Source: an uncultured Selenomonadales bacterium (GTDB taxonomy: Bacteria; Bacillota; Negativicutes; Selenomonadales; Selenomonadaceae). From it: 64,000 nt of DNA. Shown here piece after piece: positions 43,513 through 51,606 of this stretch; the stretch's first letter is position 1, and every line of letters begins with the position of its first letter. The position numbers were made by a program, and so were the translations under genes. The stretch lies in contig ONUH01000004.1 of NCBI GenBank assembly GCA_900321035.1, positions 62,001-126,000 on the forward strand, given 5' to 3'. Below the pieces are notes generated by a model. It was not told where the DNA came from. It saw only the letters and a program-made list of their open reading frames with translations, and did not search any database.

Positions 43513-44967
43513 ATGATGCGTTCTCTTTTCTCCGGTGTTTCCGGACTGAAAAATCATCAGACGCGTATGGACGTCATCGGCAACAACATTTCCAACGTCA
43601 ACACCACGGGCTTCAAATCGAGCCGCGTGAATTTCACCGATATGCTCGCGCAGAATCTCTCCGGTGCAAGCTCGCCGAACGACAATATCGGCGGTACGAA
43701 CCCGAAACAGATCGGACTCGGTTCGGCGGTGGGCGCGGTGGATTTGCTCTTCACCAACGGCTCCGTGCAGTCCACGGGTGTCAATACTGACCTTGCCCTT
43801 TCCAGCAGCAACGCGTTGTTTATTCTAAATACGGGCAGTGGCACCGCCTATACGCGCAACGGCGACTTCCAGTTTGACGCGGACGGCAACTATGTGCAGG
43901 CAGGCAACGGCTACTATGTGCAGGGATGGATGGCGAACAACGGCGCTATTGACACAGGCGCACAGGTAACGAATATTACGATTCCTTCCGGTAAGACGAT
44001 GGCGCCGGCTGCTTCTGCTAAGGCAACCTATACGAACAATTTGAATGCCGAAGTGCCAACGATTACCCAAATTTCCTTTACTACTTTCGATGGGACTACT
44101 ACTTCGACTACTACACTTCCTAACAAGGGAGATACTCTCCCTGCAGCCATTGACCCGTCGGCTACGGACGGTACTACGCCGACTTCCGCGACGCTTACGC
44201 TGAGCGATGGGTCGACGATGACGTTGACTTCTGGTCTATATACGGTTGGGCATAGTACACCGATTGTCACAACTCTTTCTGTTTACGATTCTTTGGGATC
44301 GGTGCATGACATCGCGATGTATTTCACTTTGACTGATGCTGAGCAGGATACTTGGCAGGTATCGTTGGCAACGGATGGTACGACGACGCAGGATATTGAA
44401 GAACCGGACGGTTCTATCACCACGGTTGCGATGGCTAATGTACCGCTAATATTTGACACCAATGGTACTTTCAAATCCGGTTCCGGTACAGCAACATTAA
44501 CATTGACAAATGGCGCGACTACAGGACAAACTGTACAGGTGGATTTCTCCAATCTCACGCAGTATTCGTCCAGTACTACGATTGCGGGCAAGGCGGACGG
44601 CAACGCGGCGGGCGTCCTGTCCAGCATTTCGATTGACAAGACGGGCACGATTACGGGTACCTATACAAACGGCATGAAGCAGACGGAGGCGCAGGTCGCA
44701 TTGCAGCGTTTTACGAACCCCGGCGGTCTCAATAAGGTCGGCGAGAGTCTCTATGAAGATTCAAACAATGCGGGTAAGTCCGGCGAGCCGAGCACCGCTT
44801 CGGCCCTCGGCGCGACCATTACCCCGTCGGCCCTTGAAATGTCCAACGTGGACGTGGCCAACGAGTTCACCGATATGATTATCACCCAGCGCGGATTCCA
44901 GACCAACTCGAAGATCATCACGGTCTCTGACGAAATGCTGGAAACTATCGTCAACATGAAGCGGTAA
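43513..44967 (+). CDS. flgE: Flagellar hook protein FlgE
   Basis: Hook subunit of 484 residues. The conserved N-terminus is MMRSLFSGVSGLKNHQTRMD with VIGNNISNVNTTGFKSSR. The C-terminus has SALEMSNVDVANEFTDMIIT and QRGFQTNSKIITVSDEMLET. The central part (about residues 170-360) is Thr/Ser-rich and variable, and its codons (ACT, TCT, GAT) are more AT-rich than in the ends. A terminator follows at 44983, so flgE may end one message, with flbD starting anew. Confidence 0.95.
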   Translation: MMRSLFSGVSGLKNHQTRMDVIGNNISNVNTTGFKSSRVNFTDMLAQNLSGASSPNDNIGGTNPKQIGLGSAVGAVDLLFTNGSVQSTGVNTDLALSSSNALFILNTGSGTAYTRNGDFQFDADGNYVQAGNGYYVQGWMANNGAIDTGAQVTNITIPSGKTMAPAASAKATYTNNLNAEVPTITQISFTTFDGTTTSTTTLPNKGDTLPAAIDPSATDGTTPTSATLTLSDGSTMTLTSGLYTVGHSTPIVTTLSVYDSLGSVHDIAMYFTLTDAEQDTWQVSLATDGTTTQDIEEPDGSITTVAMANVPLIFDTNGTFKSGSGTATLTLTNGATTGQTVQVDFSNLTQYSSSTTIAGKADGNAAGVLSSISIDKTGTITGTYTNGMKQTEAQVALQRFTNPGGLNKVGESLYEDSNNAGKSGEPSTASALGATITPSALEMSNVDVANEFTDMIITQRGFQTNSKIITVSDEMLETIVNMKR

Positions 44968-44982
44968 AACAAAATTGAACGG

Positions 44983-45027
44983 GACTGTCTCAGAAAGAAA
45001 TTTCTTCCTGAGACAGTCTTTTTTTAC
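44983..45027 (+). terminator. Intrinsic terminator after flgE
   Basis: GGACTGTCTCAG pairs with CTGAGACAGTCT around AAAGAAATTTCTTC and runs into seven T residues. It divides the fla/che cluster, so genes from flbD on need read-through or their own promoter. Confidence 0.92.
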
Positions 45028-45135
45028 GCGGCTGATTCTTTATTTTGCGGAACGGGCGAAATGGTCGTCGCATAAGCGATATGGCAAGCACAGGATGAAA
45101 AGGTTGCCATGCGCTGATTTTCTTGCGCAAAATTA

Positions 45136-45384
45136 AGGAACCACTGAACAAGTCCCTTTCGCCCTTGTCGAGTCTTTTCCCGTCATGCTGTGTCAGATGG
45201 CGAGCTTTGCATAAGCGACCACTAAGACTTTTCCTTCGCTTCGCTCAGTCAAAGTCTGAGCGTCTGCTTATCGACGCAGCGATGCTACGCCTTCGCACCC
45301 CATAACATGCCACTGGCATGTTACGCCTTGCCTGACGGAAAAATCCTTCGGCAAGGTCATAAATTGACGTATTCAGTGATTCCT
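45136..45384. repeat. MITE-like element with 13-bp terminal inverted repeats
   Basis: AGGAACCACTGAA (45136-45148) and TTCAGTGATTCCT (45372-45384) are inverted copies with one mismatch, bounding 249 bases with no coding capacity. Inside are the blocks CCGTCATGCTGTGTCAGATGGC (45179-45200) in one arm and CCTTGCCTGACGG in the other, both shared with 39309-39428. It looks like a non-autonomous mobile foldback element. The DNA on its left, 45028-45135, shows only a 7-bp inverted repeat (ATGGCAA/TTGCCAT). Confidence 0.7.
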
Positions 45385-45407
45385 AAAAGGAATATGCAGT
45401 TCAAGGC

Positions 45408-45436
45408 TTTGCTATATCTTTCTTTTGTGGTACAAT
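45408..45436 (+). promoter_or_regulatory. Candidate promoter downstream of the MITE
   Basis: TTTGCT (45408-45413) and TACAAT (45431-45436) with 17-base spacing and TGG before the -10. It would transcribe the 14-residue ORF at 45455 and flbD. Confidence 0.45.
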
Positions 45437-45454
45437 ACAAGCGGAGGAGTTTGC

Positions 45455-45499
45455 GTGCGTCCTTGCTTCGTTGTCGCGCGGGCAATCAAAATTGTATAA
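45455..45499 (+). CDS. Possible 14-residue peptide in the flbD leader
   Basis: GTG at 45455 lies five bases after GGAGGAG and opens 14 codons (VRPCFVVARAIKIV) ending in TAA. Promoter-like sequence lies just upstream. It may be a leader peptide; there is no family to compare with. Confidence 0.3.
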   Translation: MRPCFVVARAIKIV

Positions 45500-45539
45500 G
45501 ACTTTTTTCCTTGTTTCTCACGGAAGCTGTTTTTAGGGT

Positions 45540-45568
45540 TTCCGCGGGGGCGTGGTTTGTAGTATAAT
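45540..45568 (+). promoter_or_regulatory. Promoter for the flbD-fliL-fliM segment
   Basis: TTCCGC (45540-45545) and a perfect TATAAT (45563-45568) with 17-base spacing, about 45 bases before the flbD ATG. It would restart transcription after the flgE terminator. Confidence 0.6.
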
Positions 45569-45614
45569 AAATTAGTCATAATGTAATCATTTTACAGAAA
45601 CGGGAGCGTGTCCT

Positions 45615-45812
45615 ATGATCAAATTGACGAAGTTTAATTCTGAGGTCAACAAGAAAGGCGTTTTTATCCTGAACGCGGAAGTGATTGAGACGATTGAGGA
45701 GACGCCGGATACTGTGGTGACGCTGATCAACGGCAAGAAGCTGATCGTGGACGAGCCGATGGACGAGGTTGTGCGGCGGGTGATGGCGTATCGCCGCGCG
45801 CTTCATAAGTGA
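45615..45812 (+). CDS. flbD: FlbD / SwrD family motility protein
   Basis: Small protein of 65 residues with the FlbD pattern: MIKLTKFNSEVNKKGVFILNAEVIE opening split around N, then a middle TVVTLINGKKLIVDEP and a VVRRVMAYRR end. In Bacillus the homologue SwrD raises flagellar torque during swarming. It is placed between flgE and fliL, as in that organism. GGGAGCG precedes the ATG. Confidence 0.92.
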   Translation: MIKLTKFNSEVNKKGVFILNAEVIETIEETPDTVVTLINGKKLIVDEPMDEVVRRVMAYRRALHK

Positions 45813-45813
45813 C

Positions 45814-45842
45814 GGCCTATTACGGGTTTTTTTGCCCGATAG
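45814..45842 (+). other. Hairpin between flbD and fliL
   Basis: CCTAT-TA-CGGG pairs with CCCGATAGG around a T-rich loop. There is no T-run after it, so a terminator is unlikely; it may stabilise or process the message. Confidence 0.4.
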
Positions 45843-45894
45843 GAAAGGAATTATAACGAACCGAGCAAAAAAGCTTGCGAAGGAGTGATTTTTC

Positions 45895-46458
45895 ATGGCG
45901 GACGAGAAGAAACCGGCGGCCGAGGAGCCGGAAAAGGCGAATCCCGAAGCGGCCGAAGGCGAGGAAGCTGCGGAAGAGAAGCCTAAAAAGAAGATACCGG
46001 TGATGGCAATCGCGATTGTCGTTCTCGTTTTGGTGGGTATTGCGCTGGCAGGCGGTATTGCGTATTTCGTGGCTTCAAAGCTTGTGGCGAATTCGCACAA
46101 TGAACCGGAGGGCGGCGCGCGGTATCATGACCCCGGCGTGTTCGTGAAGCTGGGCGATCCGAAGGAAGGAATCCTCGTCAATGTGGGCGGCGTCAAGGCC
46201 GGCCATTTCCTGAAGATTGGCATCATGCTCGAGATGAACCCCGGCAAGAAGGAGATCATCACGGAAGGGAAGATGAATTCCGTCGCCGAGACGAAGATGA
46301 TGGACACCGTGCTGCATATCCTTCGTTCCGAGCCGTTGGACGGCTATGACGCGGCGAAGCAGGATGCGCTGAAGGAGAAGATCAAGACGGAAGTCAATCA
46401 CGAGTTGGGAGAGGGCTCTGTCTACGGCGTGTATATCACGAGCTTTGTCCTGCAATAG
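45895..46458 (+). CDS. fliL: Flagellar basal body-associated protein FliL
   Basis: Stator-associated ring protein, 187 residues. An acidic cytoplasmic N-terminus of about 35 residues leads to one membrane helix (VMAIAIVVLVLVGIALAGGI), then a periplasmic stomatin-like domain (VNVGGVKAGHFLKIGIMLEM ... LRSEPLDGYDAAKQDALKEK) ending YGVYITSFVLQ. The N-terminal extension is longer than in E. coli. AAGGAGTGA precedes the ATG. Confidence 0.93.
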   Translation: MADEKKPAAEEPEKANPEAAEGEEAAEEKPKKKIPVMAIAIVVLVLVGIALAGGIAYFVASKLVANSHNEPEGGARYHDPGVFVKLGDPKEGILVNVGGVKAGHFLKIGIMLEMNPGKKEIITEGKMNSVAETKMMDTVLHILRSEPLDGYDAAKQDALKEKIKTEVNHELGEGSVYGVYITSFVLQ

Positions 46459-46499
46459 TTGCGGGAAATCCTCATTACCGAAGGGGGGGAGGGTGAAGA

Positions 46500-47504
46500 T
46501 TGGCAGAGGACGTACTTTCCCAGTCTGAGATAGATAAGCTGCTGTCGGCGTTGTCCGACGGCTCCGTGGACGCGAATCAGGTCAAGGCCGAGGAAGACCA
46601 GAAAAAGGTCAAAGTCTATGACTTCAAGAGGCCGGACAAGTTTTCCAAGGATCAGATACGGACGCTGCAGATGCTCCACGACAATTTCGGGCGTCTCTTG
46701 AACACTTATCTGTCAACCAGTCTTCGCAGCATGGTCGATGTCGAGGTGGCTTCCGTCGAGCAGCTCACCTATCAGGAGTTCGTCCAGTCGCTGGCGAACC
46801 CGAGCGTCATCGGCGTGCTGGCGGTTCCGCCGCTCAAGGGAAATGTGGTCATGGAGCTCAATACGAGCATCGCGTTTTCCATCATTGACCGCGTTTTCGG
46901 AGGAACCGGCTCGAACAGCATCAAACCCAGAGGCTTGACGGAGATCGAGGAGGCGGTCATTCGCAAGACTTTCGGAAAAGCCATTGATTTTTTCCGGGAT
47001 GCATGGGAAAATGTTATCAAGATGGACCCGCGCCTCGAGGTCATGGAGTCGAACCCGGTATTTGTGCAGATTGTTCCGCCCAGCGATATGGTGGTCATTA
47101 TCACGCTGAAGATCGTGACCGGCGAAGTGGAAGGGTTCATGAATATTTGTATCCCGTATCTCGTGCTGGAGCCTATCATGTCGAAGCTGACGACGACGTT
47201 TTGGGTGGCTTCGTCGGTTTCGAAGGAGAGCCATCCGGAACAGGTGGCGATCCTGCAAAAGAAGATCGAGAAAACCAAGGTGCCGCTCATCGTCGAGATG
47301 GGGACGATCGATATATCCATTCGGGAGTTCCTGATGTTGGGCTACGGAGACGTGCTGCAGCTCGATACCAAGGTCCAGTCGGAGCTTCCGGTCATGGTGG
47401 GAACGCGGCGCAAATTTTTCTGCCGACCAGGTACTTTCGGAAAAAAATCGGCCATTCAGATAACGCGAGTGGCGCCAGAGGGAGATGAAGGAACCGATGA
47501 GTGA
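46500..47504 (+). CDS. fliM: Flagellar motor switch protein FliM
   Basis: C-ring protein that receives CheY-P, 334 residues. The N-terminal CheY-binding peptide is LSQSEIDKLLSAL. The CheC-like middle domain has FGRLLNTYLSTSLRSMVDVE, and the C-terminal SpoA domain ends in VGTRRKFFCRPGTFGKK. The start is a TTG at 46500 behind a long G-rich site (GGGGGGGAGGGTGAAG). It overlaps fliY by 8 bases. Confidence 0.96.
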   Translation: MAEDVLSQSEIDKLLSALSDGSVDANQVKAEEDQKKVKVYDFKRPDKFSKDQIRTLQMLHDNFGRLLNTYLSTSLRSMVDVEVASVEQLTYQEFVQSLANPSVIGVLAVPPLKGNVVMELNTSIAFSIIDRVFGGTGSNSIKPRGLTEIEEAVIRKTFGKAIDFFRDAWENVIKMDPRLEVMESNPVFVQIVPPSDMVVIITLKIVTGEVEGFMNICIPYLVLEPIMSKLTTTFWVASSVSKESHPEQVAILQKKIEKTKVPLIVEMGTIDISIREFLMLGYGDVLQLDTKVQSELPVMVGTRRKFFCRPGTFGKKSAIQITRVAPEGDEGTDE

Positions 47505-48762
47505 TGATATGATTTCGCAGGAGGAGATTGACGCCCTGCTCAATGGCGGCGGATTGCCGTCGGGCGACGCTCCGGCTGCGGACGCTCCGGCTGCGGACGC
47601 TCCGTCTGTGGAACCTCCGCCTGCAGAAGCGGCGCCTGAAGGAGGCGGTGCCGCCCCTGTGGTGGACGATCCTTTGGACGATATGCAAAAGGATGCGCTC
47701 GGCGAAATCGGGAATATCTCGATGGGAAGCGCCGCGACGACGCTGTCCGTGCTTTTGGGACATAAGGTTTCCATTACGACGCCGACGGTGTCTATGTCGA
47801 CGATGGCTGCGATACGGGAAAGCTACCCGATGCCGTATCTGATCGTTGAAGTCGGTTACACGGTCGGAATTGGCGGCAACAATATTCTCGCGATCCAGGC
47901 GAGCGACGCCTGCATCATCGCCGATTTGATGATGGGCGGCGACGGTACGGCTCCGCCGGACGATCTGAACGAGATTCACATGAGCGCGGTGGGCGAGGCG
48001 ATGAACCAGATGATGGGCGCCGTCGCAACGTCGCTCTCGTCGATGTTCAATAAGAAGATAGATATCTCGCCGCCGAAGGTGAATCTGATCGATCTCGGAA
48101 CGGCGGATCCGGTGACGGAGCTTGTGGGTACGAACGAGGCGATTGTGAAGACCTCGTTCCGCATGGAAGTCGACGGATTGATCGACAGCGAGATCATGCA
48201 GATCCTGCCGGTAGACATAGCGACGGAAATGGTGAACAGCCTGCTGAACAGCGGCGCTGCCGAGGAAGAGGAAGCGGCGCCTCCGCCTCCGCCCCCGGCA
48301 CCTGCGCCCGCTCCGCAAGCGGCGCCGCCGCCACCTCCGCCCCCGGCTCCTGCGCCTGCTCCGCAGGCAGCGGCGCCACCGCCGCCGCCGATGGCTGCAG
48401 CGCCTCCGCCGATGTACGGCCAGCAGGCTCGCGTGTCGGAAGGAATTCCCGTACAGGCGGCGCAGTTTACGCCGCTGGCGACAGCGCCGGTGCAGGTCAA
48501 CGAAGCGAATATCGGCTTGATCCTCGATGTTTCGCTGCAGGTGACGGTGGAATTGGGACGGACCAAGAAATCCATCAAGGAGATCTTGGAACTGACGAAC
48601 GGCTCCATCGTGGAGCTGGACAAGCTCGCCGGCGAGCCGGTCGATATCCACGTCAACGGCAAGTTCCTGGCGAAAGGCGAGGTCGTGGTCATCGACGAGA
48701 ATTTCGGCGTCCGCATCACGGATATCGTCAGCCCCGAGGAGCGAGCGGCGAAGTTGCAATAA
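47497..48762 (+). CDS. fliY: Flagellar motor switch phosphatase FliY (CheC-FliN type)
   Basis: Switch protein with CheY-P phosphatase activity in Bacillus, 421 residues. It has an N-terminal FliM-like peptide (MISQEEIDALLNGGG) and a CheC-like domain with two active-site helices, ALGEIGNISMGSAATTLS and VGEAMNQMMGAVATSLSS. A Pro/Ala linker (about residues 255-310) follows, then a C-terminal FliN/SpoA domain (LEVTVELGRTKKSIKEILEL region). The start at 47497 has AAGGA close upstream. Presence of both CheC and FliY indicates two phosphatases. Confidence 0.94.
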   Translation: MSDDMISQEEIDALLNGGGLPSGDAPAADAPAADAPSVEPPPAEAAPEGGGAAPVVDDPLDDMQKDALGEIGNISMGSAATTLSVLLGHKVSITTPTVSMSTMAAIRESYPMPYLIVEVGYTVGIGGNNILAIQASDACIIADLMMGGDGTAPPDDLNEIHMSAVGEAMNQMMGAVATSLSSMFNKKIDISPPKVNLIDLGTADPVTELVGTNEAIVKTSFRMEVDGLIDSEIMQILPVDIATEMVNSLLNSGAAEEEEAAPPPPPPAPAPAPQAAPPPPPPPAPAPAPQAAAPPPPPMAAAPPPMYGQQARVSEGIPVQAAQFTPLATAPVQVNEANIGLILDVSLQVTVELGRTKKSIKEILELTNGSIVELDKLAGEPVDIHVNGKFLAKGEVVVIDENFGVRITDIVSPEERAAKLQ

Positions 48763-48773
48763 TCAGTTTTACC

Positions 48774-48802
48774 TTGTGTAAATCGCAAGATTTTTATATA
48801 AT
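48774..48802 (+). promoter_or_regulatory. Internal promoter before cheY
   Basis: TTGTGT (48774-48779) and a perfect TATAAT (48797-48802) with 17-base spacing in the only sizeable gap between fliY and cheY. It would allow cheY and the export genes to be expressed apart from the upstream genes. Confidence 0.6.
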
Positions 48803-48848
48803 AAGTAAGTGGAGTGCAGATTCCAAGTAAAGAGGAGAGATGAACAAC

Positions 48849-49211
48849 ATGGCAGTCAGAGTTTTGGTTGTTGATGACGCGGCTTTCATGCGAATGATGG
48901 TCAAGGACATCCTGTCAAAGAACGGCTACGAAGTGGTCGGCGAGGCGGAAAACGGCATGAAAGCTGTCGAGAAGTATCAGGAGCTGAAGCCCGATCTTAC
49001 GACGATGGATATAACGATGCCGGAAATGGACGGTATTACTGCGGTCAAGGAGATTAAGAAGATCGACGCCAATGCGAAGATCGTCATGTGCAGCGCCATG
49101 GGCCAGCAGGCGATGGTCATCGAGGCGATCCAGGCGGGCGCGCGCGACTTTATCGTCAAGCCGTTCCAGGCGGATCGCGTTCTTGAGGCTGTCCGTAAAG
49201 CCGTAGGCTGA
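48849..49211 (+). CDS. cheY: Chemotaxis response regulator CheY
   Basis: Single receiver domain of 120 residues that switches motor direction when phosphorylated by CheA. The acidic pair is in VLVVDDAAFMRMMVKD, the phospho-acceptor in LTTMDITMPEMDGITA, the Thr/Ser switch in IVMCSAMGQQ and the Lys in DFIVKPFQADR. The start at 48849 gives the usual N-terminus; an ATG at 48840 is too close to its ribosome site. Confidence 0.95.
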   Translation: MAVRVLVVDDAAFMRMMVKDILSKNGYEVVGEAENGMKAVEKYQELKPDLTTMDITMPEMDGITAVKEIKKIDANAKIVMCSAMGQQAMVIEAIQAGARDFIVKPFQADRVLEAVRKAVG

Positions 49212-49744
49212 TGGCTCGGGTTTTGCCCCGGCTGGCGGTCTTTTTCGCGTTGGCCGCGATGGCCGTGCTGTTTTTTGACGGGACGGCTTTGGCGGCGGAG
49301 GGCGGCTACCTGGCGGGCTACACGGAGCCCGACCCGAGGCCGACCGGGGTTTCTTGGTGGTCAACGCTGGCTTATCTTTTGAGCTTGTTGGCGGTGTTCG
49401 CGTTTGTCCTGATTTTGGCCTATCTCGCGGCGCGGCTTTTGAGTTCTCATTTTACGAAGGCGGCGGGTGCTACCGGGGGCCATCTTTTGGCGCATCTTCC
49501 GCTTGGGCCCAACCGTTCGGTCTGCATCGTCGAGTTGGCAGAGCGCGTGTTTGTGCTTGGCGTTACGGAGCATTCGATTACGCGTCTCAAGGAGATCACG
49601 GATCCGGAGGAGATCGAGCGTCTGCATCGCAGCTCTTTGGCGGTATCCGGCGGAATAGATATGTTCTCTTCCCAGATGGGAACGCTGGAACAGCTTGCGA
49701 AGAGGATCCCTTCGCTTTTTCGCGACGGAGGATATCGCAGATGA
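49211..49744 (+). CDS. fliO: Flagellar biosynthesis protein FliO (FliZ of Bacillus)
   Basis: Chaperone-like membrane protein for FliP assembly, 177 residues. A signal-like first helix (LAVFFALAAMAVLFF) is followed by one firm membrane helix near residue 65 (LAYLLSLLAVFAFVLILAYL). A soluble SpoA-like part follows, with VCIVELAERVFVLGVTEHSI. Its ATG shares a base with the cheY stop. Weakly conserved family; length and position support the call. Confidence 0.9.
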   Translation: MARVLPRLAVFFALAAMAVLFFDGTALAAEGGYLAGYTEPDPRPTGVSWWSTLAYLLSLLAVFAFVLILAYLAARLLSSHFTKAAGATGGHLLAHLPLGPNRSVCIVELAERVFVLGVTEHSITRLKEITDPEEIERLHRSSLAVSGGIDMFSSQMGTLEQLAKRIPSLFRDGGYRR

Positions 49745-49760
49745 GAAGGGGTTGTGAGGT

Positions 49761-50519
49761 GTGTTGAATAAGCGGCGGACTCTCATTTCTTTGGGAGCCC
49801 TGCTTTCTTTTTTGATGACGGTTCACGTCGGCTGGGCTGCGCCGCTGATCCCGAATATCGACATCAATGTGGGCACGTCGAGCAATCCGCAGGATGTGGC
49901 GGTGACGCTGCAGATCCTCGCGATGCTGACGATCCTGTCCATAGCGCCGTCGATTCTTTTGATGACGACGGCCTTTGTCCGTATCGTGGTGGTCATCGGT
50001 TTTTTGCGGAACGCCCTTTCAACGCAGAATGTGCCGCCGAACCAGGTGGTCATCGCGCTGGCGCTGTTCTTGACGGCCTATATCATGGCGCCGTACTGGA
50101 GCGCGGCGAACGAGCAGGGCTTGCAGCCGTATCTGGCGGGGCAGATATCCCAGGAGGAAGCGCTGAAGAACGTGGTAGCCCCTATGCGGGAGTTCATGTT
50201 CAAGCAGACCCGCGAGGCGGATTTGGCGCTTTTCGTCAATCTCGCCGGGGACGCGCGGCCGGACACGCCGGACGACGTTTCGACGTTCACCTTGATTCCG
50301 GCGTATGTGATCAGCGAATTGAAGACGGCGTTTCAGCTGGGCTTCATGATTTACATTCCGTTTATCGTGATTGACATGATCGTGGCGAGCACCTTGATGG
50401 GCATGGGCATGATGATGCTCCCGCCGGTCATGATTTCCATGCCGTTCAAGATATTGCTGTTCGTCATGGTGGACGGGTGGCAGCTTTTGATACGGTCTTT
50501 GATCGTGAGTTTCAAGTAG
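49761..50519 (+). CDS. fliP: Flagellar export apparatus protein FliP
   Basis: Core export-gate subunit, 252 residues. A cleavable signal sequence is followed by LSIAPSILLMTTAFVRIVVV and FLRNALSTQNVPPNQVVIAL, both highly conserved. The end is MGMGMMMLPPVMISMPFKIL with LFVMVDGWQLLIRSLIVSF. The start may be GTG 49761 or TTG 49764; GTGAGGTG is the nearest ribosome site. Confidence 0.95.
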   Translation: MLNKRRTLISLGALLSFLMTVHVGWAAPLIPNIDINVGTSSNPQDVAVTLQILAMLTILSIAPSILLMTTAFVRIVVVIGFLRNALSTQNVPPNQVVIALALFLTAYIMAPYWSAANEQGLQPYLAGQISQEEALKNVVAPMREFMFKQTREADLALFVNLAGDARPDTPDDVSTFTLIPAYVISELKTAFQLGFMIYIPFIVIDMIVASTLMGMGMMMLPPVMISMPFKILLFVMVDGWQLLIRSLIVSFK

Positions 50520-50537
50520 CAGCGGGGAGATGGGAGA

Positions 50538-50807
50538 ATGTCCGGCGACGTGGTCGTGCAGATCGGTCAACAGGCGCTTATGATTGTTCTTCTTGTGGCG
50601 GCCCCGATGCTGGGGCTGGGGCTTCTGGTAGGACTGGCGGTCAGCGTGTTCCAGACGACGACGTCCATCCAGGAACAGACGCTGGCGTTTATCCCAAAGA
50701 TTATCGCGGTTTTTGTGGCTATCCTGATTTTCGGCCCGTGGATGCTCCGCATTATGGTGGAGTACGTGTCGGGCGTGTTTACCAATCTGCCGATGTATAT
50801 CGGCTGA
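50538..50807 (+). CDS. fliQ: Flagellar export apparatus protein FliQ
   Basis: Two-helix export-gate subunit, 89 residues. It shows VLLVAAPMLGLGLLVGLAVS followed by FQTTTSIQEQTLAFIPKIIA and VFVAILIFGPWMLRIMVEYV, the full FliQ pattern. GGAGATGGGAG precedes the ATG. Confidence 0.96.
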   Translation: MSGDVVVQIGQQALMIVLLVAAPMLGLGLLVGLAVSVFQTTTSIQEQTLAFIPKIIAVFVAILIFGPWMLRIMVEYVSGVFTNLPMYIG

Positions 50808-50823
50808 ATTCGGAGAGGGCGTC

Positions 50824-51606
50824 GTGGATTTTTACGATTTGATGCAGAACCATGCGGCGGTTTTCCTGCTGATGCTGACGCGGGTGACGGGGATTTTCAT
50901 CCTGTCGCCGTTTTTCGGCAGCCTCAACGTACCGCAGACGATTCGCGTGGGCGCGGCGGTGGCCTTCTCCTTTGCGATTTTCCCGGTGGTGGACGGCCTT
51001 GGCGCCGTGGCCGCGCCGGGGTCTGTACTCGGCTTTGCGGCGGCGGTCGTCCGCGAGCTTTTTGTCGGCTGGCTTATCGGCTTCGTGGCCTATGTCTCGT
51101 TTGCGGCTATCAATATGGCGGGCAAATTGATGGATATGCAGGTGGGATTTTCTATTGTCAATGTCATGGACCCGACTTCCGGTCAGCAGATACCGCTTAT
51201 CGGAAGTTTTCTTTATAATTTGGGGCTTATCGTTTTCGTGGTGACGAACGGCCATCATGTGCTGATCTCGGCGCTGGTGGAGAGCTTTCGTTCCGTGCCG
51301 CTGCTGGCGATGAATCCCGATTTGTCCCTTGTGGAGATCGTGGCGCGCTTTACCGTCGGCATTTTTGTCACGGGCGCGCAGATCGCGATTCCGGTCACGT
51401 TCGCGGTGCTGATGACCAATGTGGGCCTCGGCATTCTCGCGCGGACGATGCCGCAGCTCAATATTTTTGTCGTCGGCGTCCCGATGCATATCATCGTCGG
51501 CCTCGGCGTGCTGTCTATCGTGATTCCGTTTTATGTGCTGTTTTTGGATGTGGTGTTCAATGCGATGTACGGAAATATCACCATTGCCCTCCGAGCTTTA
51601 CGATAG
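50824..51606 (+). CDS. fliR: Flagellar export apparatus protein FliR
   Basis: Polytopic export-gate subunit, 260 residues. Typical segments are LMLTRVTGIFILSPFFGS, AALNIAGKLMDMQVGFS-like INMAGKLMDMQVGFSIVNVM, DPTSGQQIPLIGSFLYNLG and the closing PMHIIVGLGVLSIVIPFYVL. The start is GTG 50824 after GGAGAGGGC. Its last codons overlap the flhB start. Confidence 0.95.
   Translation: MDFYDLMQNHAAVFLLMLTRVTGIFILSPFFGSLNVPQTIRVGAAVAFSFAIFPVVDGLGAVAAPGSVLGFAAAVVRELFVGWLIGFVAYVSFAAINMAGKLMDMQVGFSIVNVMDPTSGQQIPLIGSFLYNLGLIVFVVTNGHHVLISALVESFRSVPLLAMNPDLSLVEIVARFTVGIFVTGAQIAIPVTFAVLMTNVGLGILARTMPQLNIFVVGVPMHIIVGLGVLSIVIPFYVLFLDVVFNAMYGNITIALRALR

Noticed and set aside
45136-45384. Insertion sequence with transposase
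   Set aside because: The element is only 249 bases and has no frame able to encode a transposase; it fits a non-autonomous repeat.
44983-45614. CRISPR array in the long gap after flgE
   Set aside because: No regularly spaced direct repeats; the gap is explained by a terminator, a MITE-like element and promoter-like sites.
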